DNA of 64,000 nt from Micromonospora sp. LH3U1 (GCF_028475105.1 NZ_CP116936.1:7005501-7069500), one strand, 5' to 3'. Positions 31,604-40,433 are shown, counted from the stretch's first letter. Numbers and translations are program-made. Notes: a model not told the origin generated them from the sequence alone.

Positions 31604-32050
31604 GTCGACGGTGTGCCCGAGGATCGGCCCGAGCACGGCCAGGCCGTCCCGGGCGCCGCCGGTCGAGCCGGGCAGGTTGACCACCAGCATCCGGCCGGCG
31701 ACCCCGGCCAACCCTCGGGACAGCACCGAGGTGGGCACCCGGTCACGACTGTGCGCGCGGATCGCCTCAGCGATGCCGGGGATCTCGTAATCCAGCAGAC
31801 CCCGAGTCACGTCCGGCGTCCGATCCGACGGGGTAACCCCGGTGCCACCGCTGGTCAGCACCACGTCGACCCCGTCGGCGCGGGCCGCCTGCAAGGCGAT
31901 GCCGACCGGCTCACCGTCGGGCACCACCACCGGCTCGTCGACCTGGCACCCCAACTCGCGCAGACCGGCGACGAGCAACGGACCACTGGTGTCGGCGTAG
32001 ACACCGGCCGCGGCCCGGTTGGACGCGACGATCACCCGGGCCCGGATCAC
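31580..32050 (-). CDS. mogA: MogA/MoaB-family molybdopterin adenylyltransferase
   Basis: 156 residues. Family features: RVIVASNRAAAGVYADTSGP at the start, the substrate loop VVLTSGGTGVTPSDRTPDVT, the helix after IPGIAEAIRAHSRDRVP, SVLSRGLAGVAGRMLVVNLPGSTGG. The TSGGTG and SR motifs bind molybdopterin. It adenylates molybdopterin ahead of MoeA. GTG 32050 overlaps the moaC stop (GTGA). It ends within a short tandem repeat, and 95 bp separate it from moeA. I use mogA for function; by length it could equally be called moaB. Confidence 0.92.
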   Translation of the reverse strand: MIRARVIVASNRAAAGVYADTSGPLLVAGLRELGCQVDEPVVVPDGEPVGIALQAARADGVDVVLTSGGTGVTPSDRTPDVTRGLLDYEIPGIAEAIRAHSRDRVPTSVLSRGLAGVAGRMLVVNLPGSTGGARDGLAVLGPILGHTVDQLRGGDH

Positions 32051-32538
32051 GGCCGGTCCTCCGGCCGGACCCACTCGCCGGTCTTGCCGCCCTCCTTGCG
32101 GAGCACCCGGACCGCCTCCACCGAGGCCGCCGGGTCGACCGCCTTGACCATGTCGACCAGAGCGAGACCAGCGACGGCGACCGCCGTGAGTGCCTCCATC
32201 TCCACCCCCGTACGGTCCGCCGTGCGGGCGGTGACCGTGATCTCCACGGTGTCGGCGGTCAACCGCAGGTCGACGGTGACGCCGTGCAGGGCGATCGGGT
32301 GGCAGAGCGGGATCAGGTCCGGAGTGCGCTTGGCCCCCATGATCCCGGCCAGTCGACCGACCGCCAACGCGTCGCCCTTGGGCAGCCCGTCGCGGTGCAG
32401 CAGGTCGATGACCTCGGGCGTGGTCCGCAAACGGCCGGCCGCGACGGCCAGCCGGCCCGTCACCGCCTTGGCGGAGACGTCGACCATGCGGGCCGCGCCA
32501 GCGCGGTCGACGTGGCTGAGCTGCGCGGGTTCGGTCAC
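32047..32538 (-). CDS. moaC: Cyclic pyranopterin monophosphate synthase MoaC
   Basis: 163 residues. All main motifs: LSHVDRAGAARMVDVSAKAVTGRLAVAAG (MVDVSxK start), LPKGDALAVGRLAGIMGAKRTPDLIPLCHPIALHGVTVDL with the active-site Lys/His, and TGVEMEALTAVAVAGLALVDMVKAVDP. It converts 3',8-cH2GTP from MoaA to cPMP. ATG 32538 is the start. It is the first gene of the minus-strand cofactor unit; the promoter must lie in the 286 bp upstream. Confidence 0.96.
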   Translation of the reverse strand: MTEPAQLSHVDRAGAARMVDVSAKAVTGRLAVAAGRLRTTPEVIDLLHRDGLPKGDALAVGRLAGIMGAKRTPDLIPLCHPIALHGVTVDLRLTADTVEITVTARTADRTGVEMEALTAVAVAGLALVDMVKAVDPAASVEAVRVLRKEGGKTGEWVRPEDRP

Positions 32539-32703
32539 GGCCGTGAGCCTATCGGTGCGGTACGACGGTGCTCGGAAGGAGCGGCGTCACACTATCCGCC
32601 GCGCCGGGTGCTGACGGCGCACCGGCGGGACGCCACTCCTTCCTCACCGACCCGCCGCCGAGGTCGCTGGGGGGACCCGGCAGCGGGTGCGTGTCGACGA
32701 CCC

Positions 32704-32726
32704 GGTTCTGCCCAGAGGGCAGAACC
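32704..32726. terminator. Perfect hairpin, terminator of the SARP gene
   Basis: GGTTCTGCCC (32704-32713) pairs with GGGCAGAACC (32717-32726) around AGA. It lies about 100 bp after the stop of the SARP gene (-) and before the moaC start. The rest of 32539-32824 holds no gene; two CGATAAG words occur at 32768-32786. Confidence 0.6.
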
Positions 32727-32824
32727 TCCCCCGTTCGCCGATACGGCCGAGAAGCTACCCGGCTCGGCGATAAGAAATCGATAAGCGCCGTCCCTGCTGG
32801 TCAGCGCCCCGCGTGCACGGCGTG

Positions 32825-35800
32825 TCAACCCAACTCGACGAGACGGCGTTCGGCCTCGAAGCGCTCCGGCACACCCATCCGCCGGAAGATCGCCAACGCC
32901 CGCTCCCAGTGCCGCCGGGACTCGGCCGAGTCGACGCGGGCGAAGTGTTCGGCAAGCCCGGCCAAGGCTCGTCCCTGCTCGTACGGGTGTGAGATCCGAG
33001 TCGCCAACCGCAACGCCTCCCGGTGCATGTCGGCCGCCTCGCCGCCCCGCCCCTGCGCCAGCAGGGTGCGCCCGAGCTCGTTCAACGCAGCTGCCTCGAC
33101 GTGTCGTTCCCCAGAACCGATCGACAACTTCCGGGCCACCTCATGCTCCTGCTGGGCCTCGACCAGACGGCCCAGACCGCGGTAGGCGATCCCGAGGTCG
33201 TTGCGCACCTCGGCCTCCGCATACCGGTGGCCGGTGCGGTCGCGCAGCGCCAACGAGGCCATGAGGATCCGGATTGCCTGCGGAAGGTCACCCATGCGGA
33301 TGCGTACGGCGCCGATGTGGCTGAGTGCGTTGAGCGTGTGGAATTCGTCGGAGTTCGTCCGGGCCCACGCCAGGTGCAGGCGGTGCAGCCGTAGCGCCTC
33401 CTCGTAGCGACCCAGCGACGTCAACGCCAAACCAAGATTCGGCAGCAGCATCGGCACCCCGACGTTTCCATACACTTTGCAATCCCGCAGACAGTCGAAG
33501 CCCAGCGTCACCGCCTCGGTCAGCTGACCGCTCCACCAGTAGACAGCGGCGAGGTTGGCGCGGTATCGCGCCGCGTTCAGGACATCCGGCGAGTTGCGGG
33601 AGAGGTCGACCGCACGGGTCAGGTGGTCAAGCGCCCCCCGGTTGTCCCCGGTGCGGACGTAGGCGGAGGCCAGGTAGTTGTTCGTCAACGCCATCGCTTC
33701 GATTTCTCCCGTTGCCTCCGCCGCGCTCAGGGCATGGCGGTGGGTCAGGATGATGTCCTCGAAGTATCCGCGGATATAGCAGAACCGCCAGATTGCACGA
33801 GCCAGCCGCCACGAGTGCTCGTGAAAGCCCGACTCGAGCGCCGACAACACCATCCTGACCAGGTCTGCTCGCTCCGTTTCCAGCCAGTCCGCAGTGAGTT
33901 CGCCGATGGCTTCGACCAGCTCAGGCCTTCCGAACGGGAGGTGATTGACCTGGGACCTGATGACGCCGGGCTCCAGTGTCTCGGCGACCCTGAAGGCGGC
34001 CTCCAGCACGAAGCCGAACAGCTGTGCCAGTCCGAGCCTTCGGTCGTTGGGGGAGTCAATGCGTAAGCCCAGTTCGACGGAGTACTGGCGCATGAGGTCG
34101 TGCAGTCGATATCGCGTCGAGTCCAGGTCCTCCACCAGGTTCCTGTCGACGAGGTCCTCGAGCGCCGCACGAGCTTCCGCAACCGTCAGGCCAGTCAGTG
34201 CGGCGACTGCAGGCAGGCTGAAGCGGTTACCGGGATAGAGACCCAGAAACCGGAAGACACGCTTAGTCGAATCTGGGAGAGGCTCATAGGAAGCGGCGAA
34301 GGCGCCGGTGACAGTGCTCTCTTCCTGAGCTAGGTGGTGCAGCACCAGGGGATCGCCAGCCATTTGTTCGGCAAGGTCCGCCAACCGCCAGCCGCCCCGA
34401 TGGGCCAGTCTGGCACCGGCCAGCCGAATCGCCAGGGGAAGGTGCCCACATCGCCGGACCACCTCAGAGGCAGCCTCCGGCTCCGCTTCGACCCTGACCC
34501 GACCGACGCTCAAGCCAAGGAGATCCACACTCTCCTGAGGGCTCATGACCGGCAGCGTCTGCGACGGCCCGACATCCGGGTGGGACAGACGTCGCCGCGA
34601 GGTCACCAGCACGACGGTCGTCGGCTCGGCCGGCAAGAGAGGCATGATCTGCTCGCTGCTCGCTGCGTTGTCCAGAACTATCACTGACCGCCGACGGGCC
34701 AACTCCTGTCGCCACAACTCAACTCTGGCGTCGAGTTCGACTGGAACGCGATTGGCTGGCACGCCGAGCTGTCGAAGCAGGGTGACCAGGGCACTCGCCG
34801 GCTCCACCCGGCTCTTCTCGCCATGCCCACACAGGTCGATGAACAATGCGGCATCCGGGTATCGGTCGGACAGCCGGCGCGCCAGGTGCACGGCGAGGGT
34901 CGTTTTACCACTGCCCGCCATCCCGTCGATGATGTGCACGGCTGACACTCGTTCCTCGACCCTTCGGGTCTCCGCCAGTAGTCGCGACAACACACCCTCC
35001 CGCCCGACGAAATCAGTGACCGCCCGGGGAAGGTGATCCACGGGGTCGACCCGACCCGCCTGTTCGGCGACCGCACCAACCGCGCCCGCTACGGAACCCG
35101 CTGGGCTGGTTCCCCCATCGCGGACGACGACGCGGGCCGAGCTTGGGCGCGACACCGCCGCGACAATCGACCGGCGCAACTCTCGGATGTTGCCCCCGGG
35201 ATCTACTCCTAACTCCGTGATCAGTTTTGTCCGGATCTGGTCGTACGCCGCCAGCGCCTCCACGTTGTCCCCGCGCTCGTACAGAGCCCGCATGAGAAGG
35301 ACGTAGGCCGGCTCGCGGAGGGGATGTCGAGCCACTACTTCACGCAGTAACGGAATCGCCAGGTCGTCCCGGCCCGATCTCAGCTGTACGTCGGCGAGAA
35401 GCTCCACGGTCAACAGCCGCTCCTCTTCGGTCGCGACGGTTCGGGCGGCAAGGACGGGTCCGAGCGGGATGCCGGCGAGCATCGGACCATGCCACCGAGC
35501 CAAGGCGCGGCCCAATAGCTCCCTCGCCTCGTCCAGATTTCCGGTCGTCAGGGCGTCCCGACCTGCGCGACGCTCCGTCTCGAAGAGAGAGACATCGATC
35601 AGATCGGGCCGCAAAACGAGCCGATAGCCGTGGCGTTGCCGCACGATAGCCCGTTGACCAGGCTGCAAAGTCTCGAAGCCTCGGCGCAGATTGGCGGCGT
35701 AGGTCCGCACATTCGCGACTGCGGATTGCGGAGGGCAATCGGGCCATAACTCATCGACAAGATCTTCCAAAGTCACCAGCTGGCCAGGCTGAACTGCGAG

Positions 35801-35893
35801 CATCGCGAAGACTGCCTGCTGTTTTGGCGTGCCCAGGTGCAAAGTGCGGGCGGGGAGTTGCACCGAGAGGCCGCCAAGAACTCGAATCTCCAC
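32825..35893 (-). CDS. AfsR/SARP-family regulator (winged helix, BTAD, NB-ARC, TPR)
   Basis: 1022 residues. The N-terminal OmpR-like winged helix (MEIRVLGGLSVQ to GYRLVL, 1-92) is followed by the BTAD helical domain (about 98-245, ending ITELGVDPGGNIRELRRSI), a linker, an NB-ARC ATPase (Walker A IDGMAGSGKTTLA near 323, Walker B SVIVLDNA near 405, GHLPLAIRLAGARL near 495), and C-terminal TPR repeats from about residue 700. AfsR-like proteins switch on secondary-metabolite or developmental genes and respond to ATP and phosphorylation. No biosynthetic cluster lies next to it. Codon bias is weaker than its neighbours', as if acquired. Confidence 0.93.
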   Translation of the reverse strand: MEIRVLGGLSVQLPARTLHLGTPKQQAVFAMLAVQPGQLVTLEDLVDELWPDCPPQSAVANVRTYAANLRRGFETLQPGQRAIVRQRHGYRLVLRPDLIDVSLFETERRAGRDALTTGNLDEARELLGRALARWHGPMLAGIPLGPVLAARTVATEEERLLTVELLADVQLRSGRDDLAIPLLREVVARHPLREPAYVLLMRALYERGDNVEALAAYDQIRTKLITELGVDPGGNIRELRRSIVAAVSRPSSARVVVRDGGTSPAGSVAGAVGAVAEQAGRVDPVDHLPRAVTDFVGREGVLSRLLAETRRVEERVSAVHIIDGMAGSGKTTLAVHLARRLSDRYPDAALFIDLCGHGEKSRVEPASALVTLLRQLGVPANRVPVELDARVELWRQELARRRSVIVLDNAASSEQIMPLLPAEPTTVVLVTSRRRLSHPDVGPSQTLPVMSPQESVDLLGLSVGRVRVEAEPEAASEVVRRCGHLPLAIRLAGARLAHRGGWRLADLAEQMAGDPLVLHHLAQEESTVTGAFAASYEPLPDSTKRVFRFLGLYPGNRFSLPAVAALTGLTVAEARAALEDLVDRNLVEDLDSTRYRLHDLMRQYSVELGLRIDSPNDRRLGLAQLFGFVLEAAFRVAETLEPGVIRSQVNHLPFGRPELVEAIGELTADWLETERADLVRMVLSALESGFHEHSWRLARAIWRFCYIRGYFEDIILTHRHALSAAEATGEIEAMALTNNYLASAYVRTGDNRGALDHLTRAVDLSRNSPDVLNAARYRANLAAVYWWSGQLTEAVTLGFDCLRDCKVYGNVGVPMLLPNLGLALTSLGRYEEALRLHRLHLAWARTNSDEFHTLNALSHIGAVRIRMGDLPQAIRILMASLALRDRTGHRYAEAEVRNDLGIAYRGLGRLVEAQQEHEVARKLSIGSGERHVEAAALNELGRTLLAQGRGGEAADMHREALRLATRISHPYEQGRALAGLAEHFARVDSAESRRHWERALAIFRRMGVPERFEAERRLVELG

Positions 35894-35946
35894 CCGTCCC
35901 CCTACCTCAATGGCAGTGACGTATCCAGTCGATCACGCACCGAAGC

Positions 35947-36252
35947 TTACGGTCGCCAGCTCAACCGGCCTACCTCGCAAGCCTTAGCTCCACCTGGAAT
36001 GATCTGCTCCAGGCGCTTCCTCACGAACGATCCGATTCGCCTCGACAGGTGGCCCGAAGTGCGGATGAACCAGGGAGCTGGGCTCCGCGACACTGAGTAC
36101 GCCTTGCAAGTTGCGGCATCAATGGTCGGTCCATCCCGGCTGATCGGTATGAAGAGTTGAGCGCTCCGCTCAGGGGTGTGGACAGAAAGTGACATATCCG
36201 CCTTAGCTTGGCTAATGTTGCGCATACCGACATTAATTATTCCTTCCTGCAC
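35947..36252 (-). CDS. Possible small protein upstream of the SARP gene
   Basis: A 101-codon frame from GTG 36252 with SD GGGAGG 5 bases upstream, ending 53 bp before the SARP start on the same strand. The product starts MQEGIINVGMRNISQAKADM and ends CEVGRLSWRP; it is basic, has no membrane segment and matches nothing I know. Third codon positions are much less GC-rich than in the flanking genes. That fits either a foreign gene or non-coding leader DNA. A 107-codon frame covers the opposite strand, so coding status is unproven. Confidence 0.35.
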   Translation of the reverse strand: MQEGIINVGMRNISQAKADMSLSVHTPERSAQLFIPISRDGPTIDAATCKAYSVSRSPAPWFIRTSGHLSRRIGSFVRKRLEQIIPGGAKACEVGRLSWRP

Positions 36253-36327
36253 ACGAACCTCCCTACTCTCTGCCTACGAACGAATGGCGTCCTAGAGGGC
36301 GATCCGTAGTGGCAGGGGGGTCGAACG

Positions 36328-36354
36328 ATGCGCAACAGCACCGAGTGGGACTAG
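36328..36354 (+). CDS. Tiny ORF 1 (MRNSTEWD), candidate leader peptide
   Basis: ATG to TAG encoding eight residues, MRNSTEWD. An SD-like GGGGGG run (36315-36320) lies 7 bases upstream. A stop codon at 36307 in the same frame shows it is not the tail of a longer gene. A second ORF at 36401 encodes the same peptide minus Asn. Their similarity begins at ATG and ends at the stop, and differences are a whole codon and a synonymous change, the pattern expected if the peptide sequence matters. Confidence 0.45.
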   Translation: MRNSTEWD

Positions 36355-36359
36355 TCCAG

Positions 36360-36391
36360 CTTCAGCCCGATGCAAACCCTCGACGCTGAAG
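36360..36391 (+). promoter_or_regulatory. Hairpin covering the SD of tiny ORF 2
   Basis: CTTCAGC (36360-36366) pairs with GCTGAAG (36385-36391). The right arm runs into GAAGGG, the only SD-like stretch before ATG 36401. Folding would hide the ribosome site of the second tiny ORF; a ribosome on tiny ORF 1 stops just upstream of the left arm. Confidence 0.35.
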
Positions 36392-36400
36392 GGATGCCAG

Positions 36401-36424
36401 ATGCGCAGCACCGAATGGGACTGA
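36401..36424 (+). CDS. Tiny ORF 2 (MRSTEWD), candidate leader peptide
   Basis: ATG to TGA encoding MRSTEWD. SD GAAGGG (36389-36394) is 6 bases upstream. It is 73 bases downstream of tiny ORF 1 and ends 75 bases before the GTG of the GGDEF-EAL gene. Glu is GAA here and GAG in ORF 1, and the stops differ (TGA/TAG). Too short for standard gene callers. Possible roles: a translated leader controlling the downstream enzyme, or a small signalling peptide; neither is shown. Confidence 0.45.
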   Translation: MRSTEWD

Positions 36425-36499
36425 TTCCTTATCACCTCGACGACACAGCGGTACGCTGCCCGTCAGCGGACACCGACGGTGGGTTACGGGTGAGGTTGA

Positions 36500-39028
36500 G
36501 TGAGCCGGACGACGCGTCGTCAGACGGGATTCGACCCACGCCTGCTCAGTCTCGTCGGAGTGCTGGTGCTGCTGGCAACCGTCGTCGCCGTGACAGCAGC
36601 AATCGCGACCAGACGCAACGTGCCCGACAGCGCAGGAGACGTCTCAACGATCTCGGCGCTCGTCCTGATGATCGCACTAGGGGCAGTCGTCAAGGCGCGT
36701 CTCCGGATCAGATCCACGACCTTCTCGTTCGCCTGGGTGGAGACGGCCATTGTTCTCGGGCTAGCTCTCGCCCCGTCACCCTGGGTAATTCTGTCCACGG
36801 GCGTCGGCATCGCCTGCGTCTCACTTCTCAACCGGCTGACTGCCATCAAAACGGCTTTCGGTATCGCCAAACACACTCTCGTGGCGGGTGGCGCCACTCT
36901 AGTGATCATGCTCCTCGGCCAGCGCTGGCCACCGGACGGCTTATGGAACCACCTCATACTGCTCGGGGTGGTCTACCTTGCCGCCGCAGTACTCGATGAT
37001 CTACTGGCCATACCGGTCATCGCCCTGGCGTCGGGCACTCGGATCGCCCGACAGTTCCGCAATCACCTCGACCTACGGCTAGCCGGATTCGCCGTCCGGT
37101 TCGTGGTGGCCGCCCTCACCTTGATCATCCTCAAGGCGGATCAACGGCTACTGCTCGCCGTTCCGCCCCTGGTCCTGAGCCTGCACCTGGCCTACTCCGC
37201 GCGCATCCGGGGGCGCACCGAACAGCAGGCGTGGCAGCGGCTGGCCCGGACCACCGACGCGCTCAACGTGGTCGACCTGGACAACGTCCTCACCACCGCC
37301 GTCACCCAGGCCGCCGAGTTGTTCTCCGCCGACGAGGTCGAGATCGAGCTGCACGACGGCGGTCGCACCGTACGCGGTGGCACCGGCGGCATCACCTTCG
37401 ACGGTCCGACCGGTACGCCCACCGACGTGGACGGCACGATCGTCCCCACACCGCTGGAAGGGCATGACCGGACTGTCGATGTCGGCGTGCTGCGGCTGCG
37501 TTTCCGCGGCCCCGTGCAGCTCTCCGAGCGGGAGCAGTACACCCTGCGTACCTTCGCGTCCGCGCTCTGCACGGCCGTTCGTAACGCGCAGGCGTACGCC
37601 GAGCTGGCCCGGGTCGCCGACGAGCACGCGTACGCGGCCGCGCACGACGCGCTGACCGGCCTGGCCAACCGCCGGCACCTCCTCGACGAGGGCACCGAGC
37701 AGTTGAGCGCCCGGCACGCGGACGGGGTGACCGCGCTGGTGCTGATCGACCTCAACCACTTCAAGGAAGTCAACGACACGCTCGGGCACGCCGCTGGTGA
37801 CCAGGTGCTGGTGCAGGTCGCCGACCGGTTGCGGGGCGCCGCCCAGGCGAGCGACCTGGTGGCCCGTCTCGGCGGCGACGAGTTCGCCGTACTCCTGCGT
37901 GGGCTGCCGGCCCCGGCGGTGGCCGCGCACCGGGCCGAGACACTGCTCGCGGCTCTGCATGAGCCGTTCGAGCTGGACGGCATGCGGATCAGCGTCGAGG
38001 CCAGCGGCGGGATCTCCGTCGCCCCGTCGAGCGGTGGCATGGCCGAGTTGCTGCGCCGCGCGGACGTGGCCATGTACCAGGCGAAGCGGGCCGGGCAGAG
38101 GATCTCCACGTACGCCCCGACCCGGGACACCGCCGACCTGGGCCGCCTCACCCTCGGGGGCGACCTGCCACGGGCCGTCGCCGACCACGAGTTCGTCGTC
38201 AACTTCCAACCGATCGTCGACCTGGCCACCGGTGAGGTGACCAGCGCGGAGGCGCTGGCCCGCTGGCACCACCCCACCCACGGAATGATCGACCCGCTGC
38301 GCTTCCTGGAGGCGGTGGAGCGTTCGGGCCTGCTGCCGGCCTTCGCCGAAGCGATCCTCGATCAGGCGCTGATCGCGGCGGCCAATTGGCGCGACGCCGG
38401 CTTCGACATACCGGTCGCGGTCAACGTGTCCCCGCGCAGCCTGCTCGACGCCCGCTTCCCAGGCTCGGTGCTGGCCCGCCTGCGCGCCCACGACCTACCG
38501 CCGGACCGGCTGGTGCTGGAGCTGACCGAGACGCTGACGCTGAGCCAACTCGACGTGGTCGACCGGGTGCTCAGCCGGCTGCGCGACGAGGGCGTCCGGT
38601 TGGCGTTGGACGACTTCGGCACCGGCTACTCCTCGCTCTCCCTGCTCTCCCGCATCCCGGTGCACGAGTTGAAGATCGACCGCAGCTTCGTGACGACGAT
38701 GGAGAGTTCGGCGGAGGCCGCCGCCGTCATCCGCTCCACGCTCGATTTGGGCCGCAGTCTCGACCTGGATGTGGTGGCCGAGGGCGTGGAGAGCGAGCCA
38801 CAGCGGCGGGCCCTCTGGGAGTTGGGCTGCGTCGCCGGCCAGGGGCACCTGTTCGCCCGGCCGATGCCGGCCGGCACCCTGCTCGCGGCGATGCAGCGCG
38901 GTTCGGGCGGCCGGCCGGGTGCCCTGGCCGCGCCGCTGCACGACGCTGGCGCGGTGATCCGGTTGAACCAGAACCGCCGCCAGGCCGGCCGTTCCCGCCC
39001 CGATCGCCTGCCGCACCTGCCCGCCTGA
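36500..39028 (+). CDS. Membrane-bound GGDEF-EAL (c-di-GMP turnover) protein
   Basis: 842 residues. About seven membrane segments in the first 230 residues form an uncharacterised sensory domain. A GAF-like/coiled region follows (LARTTDALNVVDLDNVLTTAVTQAAELFSADEVEIEL), then a GGDEF domain with the intact motif GGDEF at about 458-462 and an EAL domain with EAL at about 583, ELTET, DDFGTGYSSLSLL, KIDRSFV and VVAEGVES. Both the diguanylate cyclase and phosphodiesterase signatures look catalytically complete. In actinomycetes c-di-GMP controls development through BldD. GTG 36500 has GAGG 5 bases upstream. Confidence 0.93.
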   Translation: MSRTTRRQTGFDPRLLSLVGVLVLLATVVAVTAAIATRRNVPDSAGDVSTISALVLMIALGAVVKARLRIRSTTFSFAWVETAIVLGLALAPSPWVILSTGVGIACVSLLNRLTAIKTAFGIAKHTLVAGGATLVIMLLGQRWPPDGLWNHLILLGVVYLAAAVLDDLLAIPVIALASGTRIARQFRNHLDLRLAGFAVRFVVAALTLIILKADQRLLLAVPPLVLSLHLAYSARIRGRTEQQAWQRLARTTDALNVVDLDNVLTTAVTQAAELFSADEVEIELHDGGRTVRGGTGGITFDGPTGTPTDVDGTIVPTPLEGHDRTVDVGVLRLRFRGPVQLSEREQYTLRTFASALCTAVRNAQAYAELARVADEHAYAAAHDALTGLANRRHLLDEGTEQLSARHADGVTALVLIDLNHFKEVNDTLGHAAGDQVLVQVADRLRGAAQASDLVARLGGDEFAVLLRGLPAPAVAAHRAETLLAALHEPFELDGMRISVEASGGISVAPSSGGMAELLRRADVAMYQAKRAGQRISTYAPTRDTADLGRLTLGGDLPRAVADHEFVVNFQPIVDLATGEVTSAEALARWHHPTHGMIDPLRFLEAVERSGLLPAFAEAILDQALIAAANWRDAGFDIPVAVNVSPRSLLDARFPGSVLARLRAHDLPPDRLVLELTETLTLSQLDVVDRVLSRLRDEGVRLALDDFGTGYSSLSLLSRIPVHELKIDRSFVTTMESSAEAAAVIRSTLDLGRSLDLDVVAEGVESEPQRRALWELGCVAGQGHLFARPMPAGTLLAAMQRGSGGRPGALAAPLHDAGAVIRLNQNRRQAGRSRPDRLPHLPA

Positions 39029-39074
39029 TCTGGCGGCCCGGTGCGGGAGCAGGCCGGTCTGCCAGACTGGCGCC

Positions 39075-40433
39075 GTGATCGCCGACGACCCGACCGCACG
39101 CCGCCGTCGCTGGCACTGGCACTGGCGGACGCTCGACACCGCCGCCGGCGGGCTCGCCCTCGACCTCGGCCTCTACGCCGTCTCTGCCATCTTCGCCGCG
39201 ATCACCGCGGTCACATCGACCCTGCTGCCGCACCGGGCCTGGGGCGCGGTCGCCGCCGTCGGGTACCTGGTCGCGGCGCTGGTGGCGATCGCTCAACTCC
39301 TGCTGCGTCGGCGCTCCCCGGCATCCCGGCTGGTCGGTCTGCCAGCTCGCTGGGCCGTCACCGGATTCGCCTGGGCGGGCACCGCACTGCTGCCCCTGCT
39401 CTGGCAGAGCATCGAGCGGGCCAGCGGGCGAACCGACCGGGCCCAAGAGGAGGTGCTGGTCGTGGAGCAGGCCGGCATCCGCCTCCTCGAACACGGCACG
39501 CCGTACCTCGGACCCGACGCGATAGCCGCCCTGCCACCCGGCGAGCAACTGCTCGGCTACACCCCGTACCAGCCCGGCATGGCGATGTTCGGCCTGCCCA
39601 GAGCACTCGCCGACACCTGGTGGACCGACTCCCGCGTCTGGTTCGCGGTGGGCACCGCGCTGGCGCTCGCACTCGCCGTGGCCGCCCTGCGCAGAACACC
39701 GGGCACCACCGGCCAGGCCGCCACCGCCGACACAGCTCACCGGCGGAACGCCGCGGTGCTGCGGGGCGTGCAGGCGGCCACCGTACTGCCGATCTGCGCC
39801 CTCACCCTCGCCACCGGCGGCGACGACCTGCCCGTACTCGCGCTCTGCCTGCTGGCCCTCGCGCTCGCCGCCGCCGACCGACCGGGCCGGGCCGGCCTCG
39901 CGGTCGGGCTTGCTGGCGCGCTGAAGCTGTTCGCCTGGCCGGTCGCCCTGGTCCTGATCGTCTGGGGCCTGACCCGGCGCGCCGGCATTCGGGTCGCCGC
40001 CGGCGCGATCGGCCTGCCCGTCGCCGCCCTCCTGCCGGCGATGCTGGTCGACCGCGACGCGCTGACCGAGAACGTGCTGCGCTTCCCCCTCGGTCACGGC
40101 CTGGTCACCAGCCCCGCGCAGTCGCCGTTCCCCGGCTACCTGATCGCCACCGCCCTGCCCTCCGGCCGGCTGATCGCCGCCGCGCTACTTGTCGCGGCCG
40201 GCGTGACCATCGCCGTCCGGCTCGCCCGCCGCCCGCCCCGCACCGCCGTCGCCACCGCGCTGATCTGCGGGTACGGGCTGCTCGTCGCCATCGCTCTGAT
40301 GCCCTCGACCCGCTTCGGCTACCTGCTGTACCCGTTGGCCCTGCTCACCTGGGCACCCGCCCTGCACCGCCCGGTCGACACGCCGACCGCCTCGGTCCCC
40401 GCTGACCTGTCCGGTCGGACCACTTCGGCGTAA
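39075..40433 (+). CDS. GT87-like integral membrane glycosyltransferase
   Basis: 452 residues with about ten membrane helices. After a His/Trp/Arg-rich start (MIADDPTARRRRWHWHW), the first extracytoplasmic loop contains VVEQAGIRLLEHGTPYLGPD and YTPYQPGMAMFGLPRAL, the place of catalytic residues in GT-C enzymes. Later motifs GLAVGLAGALKLFAWPVALVLIVWGLTRR and PSTRFGYLLYPLALLTW match the GT87/DUF2029 type. It likely uses polyprenyl-phosphate sugars on the outer membrane face; acceptor unknown. GTG 39075 is the start, 46 bp after the GGDEF-EAL gene. Confidence 0.75.
   Translation: MIADDPTARRRRWHWHWRTLDTAAGGLALDLGLYAVSAIFAAITAVTSTLLPHRAWGAVAAVGYLVAALVAIAQLLLRRRSPASRLVGLPARWAVTGFAWAGTALLPLLWQSIERASGRTDRAQEEVLVVEQAGIRLLEHGTPYLGPDAIAALPPGEQLLGYTPYQPGMAMFGLPRALADTWWTDSRVWFAVGTALALALAVAALRRTPGTTGQAATADTAHRRNAAVLRGVQAATVLPICALTLATGGDDLPVLALCLLALALAAADRPGRAGLAVGLAGALKLFAWPVALVLIVWGLTRRAGIRVAAGAIGLPVAALLPAMLVDRDALTENVLRFPLGHGLVTSPAQSPFPGYLIATALPSGRLIAAALLVAAGVTIAVRLARRPPRTAVATALICGYGLLVAIALMPSTRFGYLLYPLALLTWAPALHRPVDTPTASVPADLSGRTTSA

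Larger units (their letters stand above)
35894..36499. other. Low-GC intergenic region between SARP and GGDEF-EAL genes
   Basis: About 600 bp that is clearly poorer in G+C than the rest of the window (for example GACATTAATTATTCC near 36230). It holds the uncertain 101-codon frame on the minus strand (35947-36252) and, toward the GGDEF-EAL gene, the two tiny ORFs at 36328 and 36401 with a hairpin between them. No promoter can be assigned with confidence. Confidence 0.6.

Noticed and set aside
35837..36160. 107-codon plus-strand frame across the SARP start
   Set aside because: No good SD, overlaps the conserved SARP N-terminus and the product has no domain; the minus-strand frame is the better (still weak) candidate.
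36370..36999. 209-codon frame overlapping tiny ORF 2 and the start of the GGDEF-EAL gene
   Set aside because: Most of it lies out of phase within the clearly conserved GGDEF-EAL protein, and its sequence is Arg/Ser-rich as in shifted frames.
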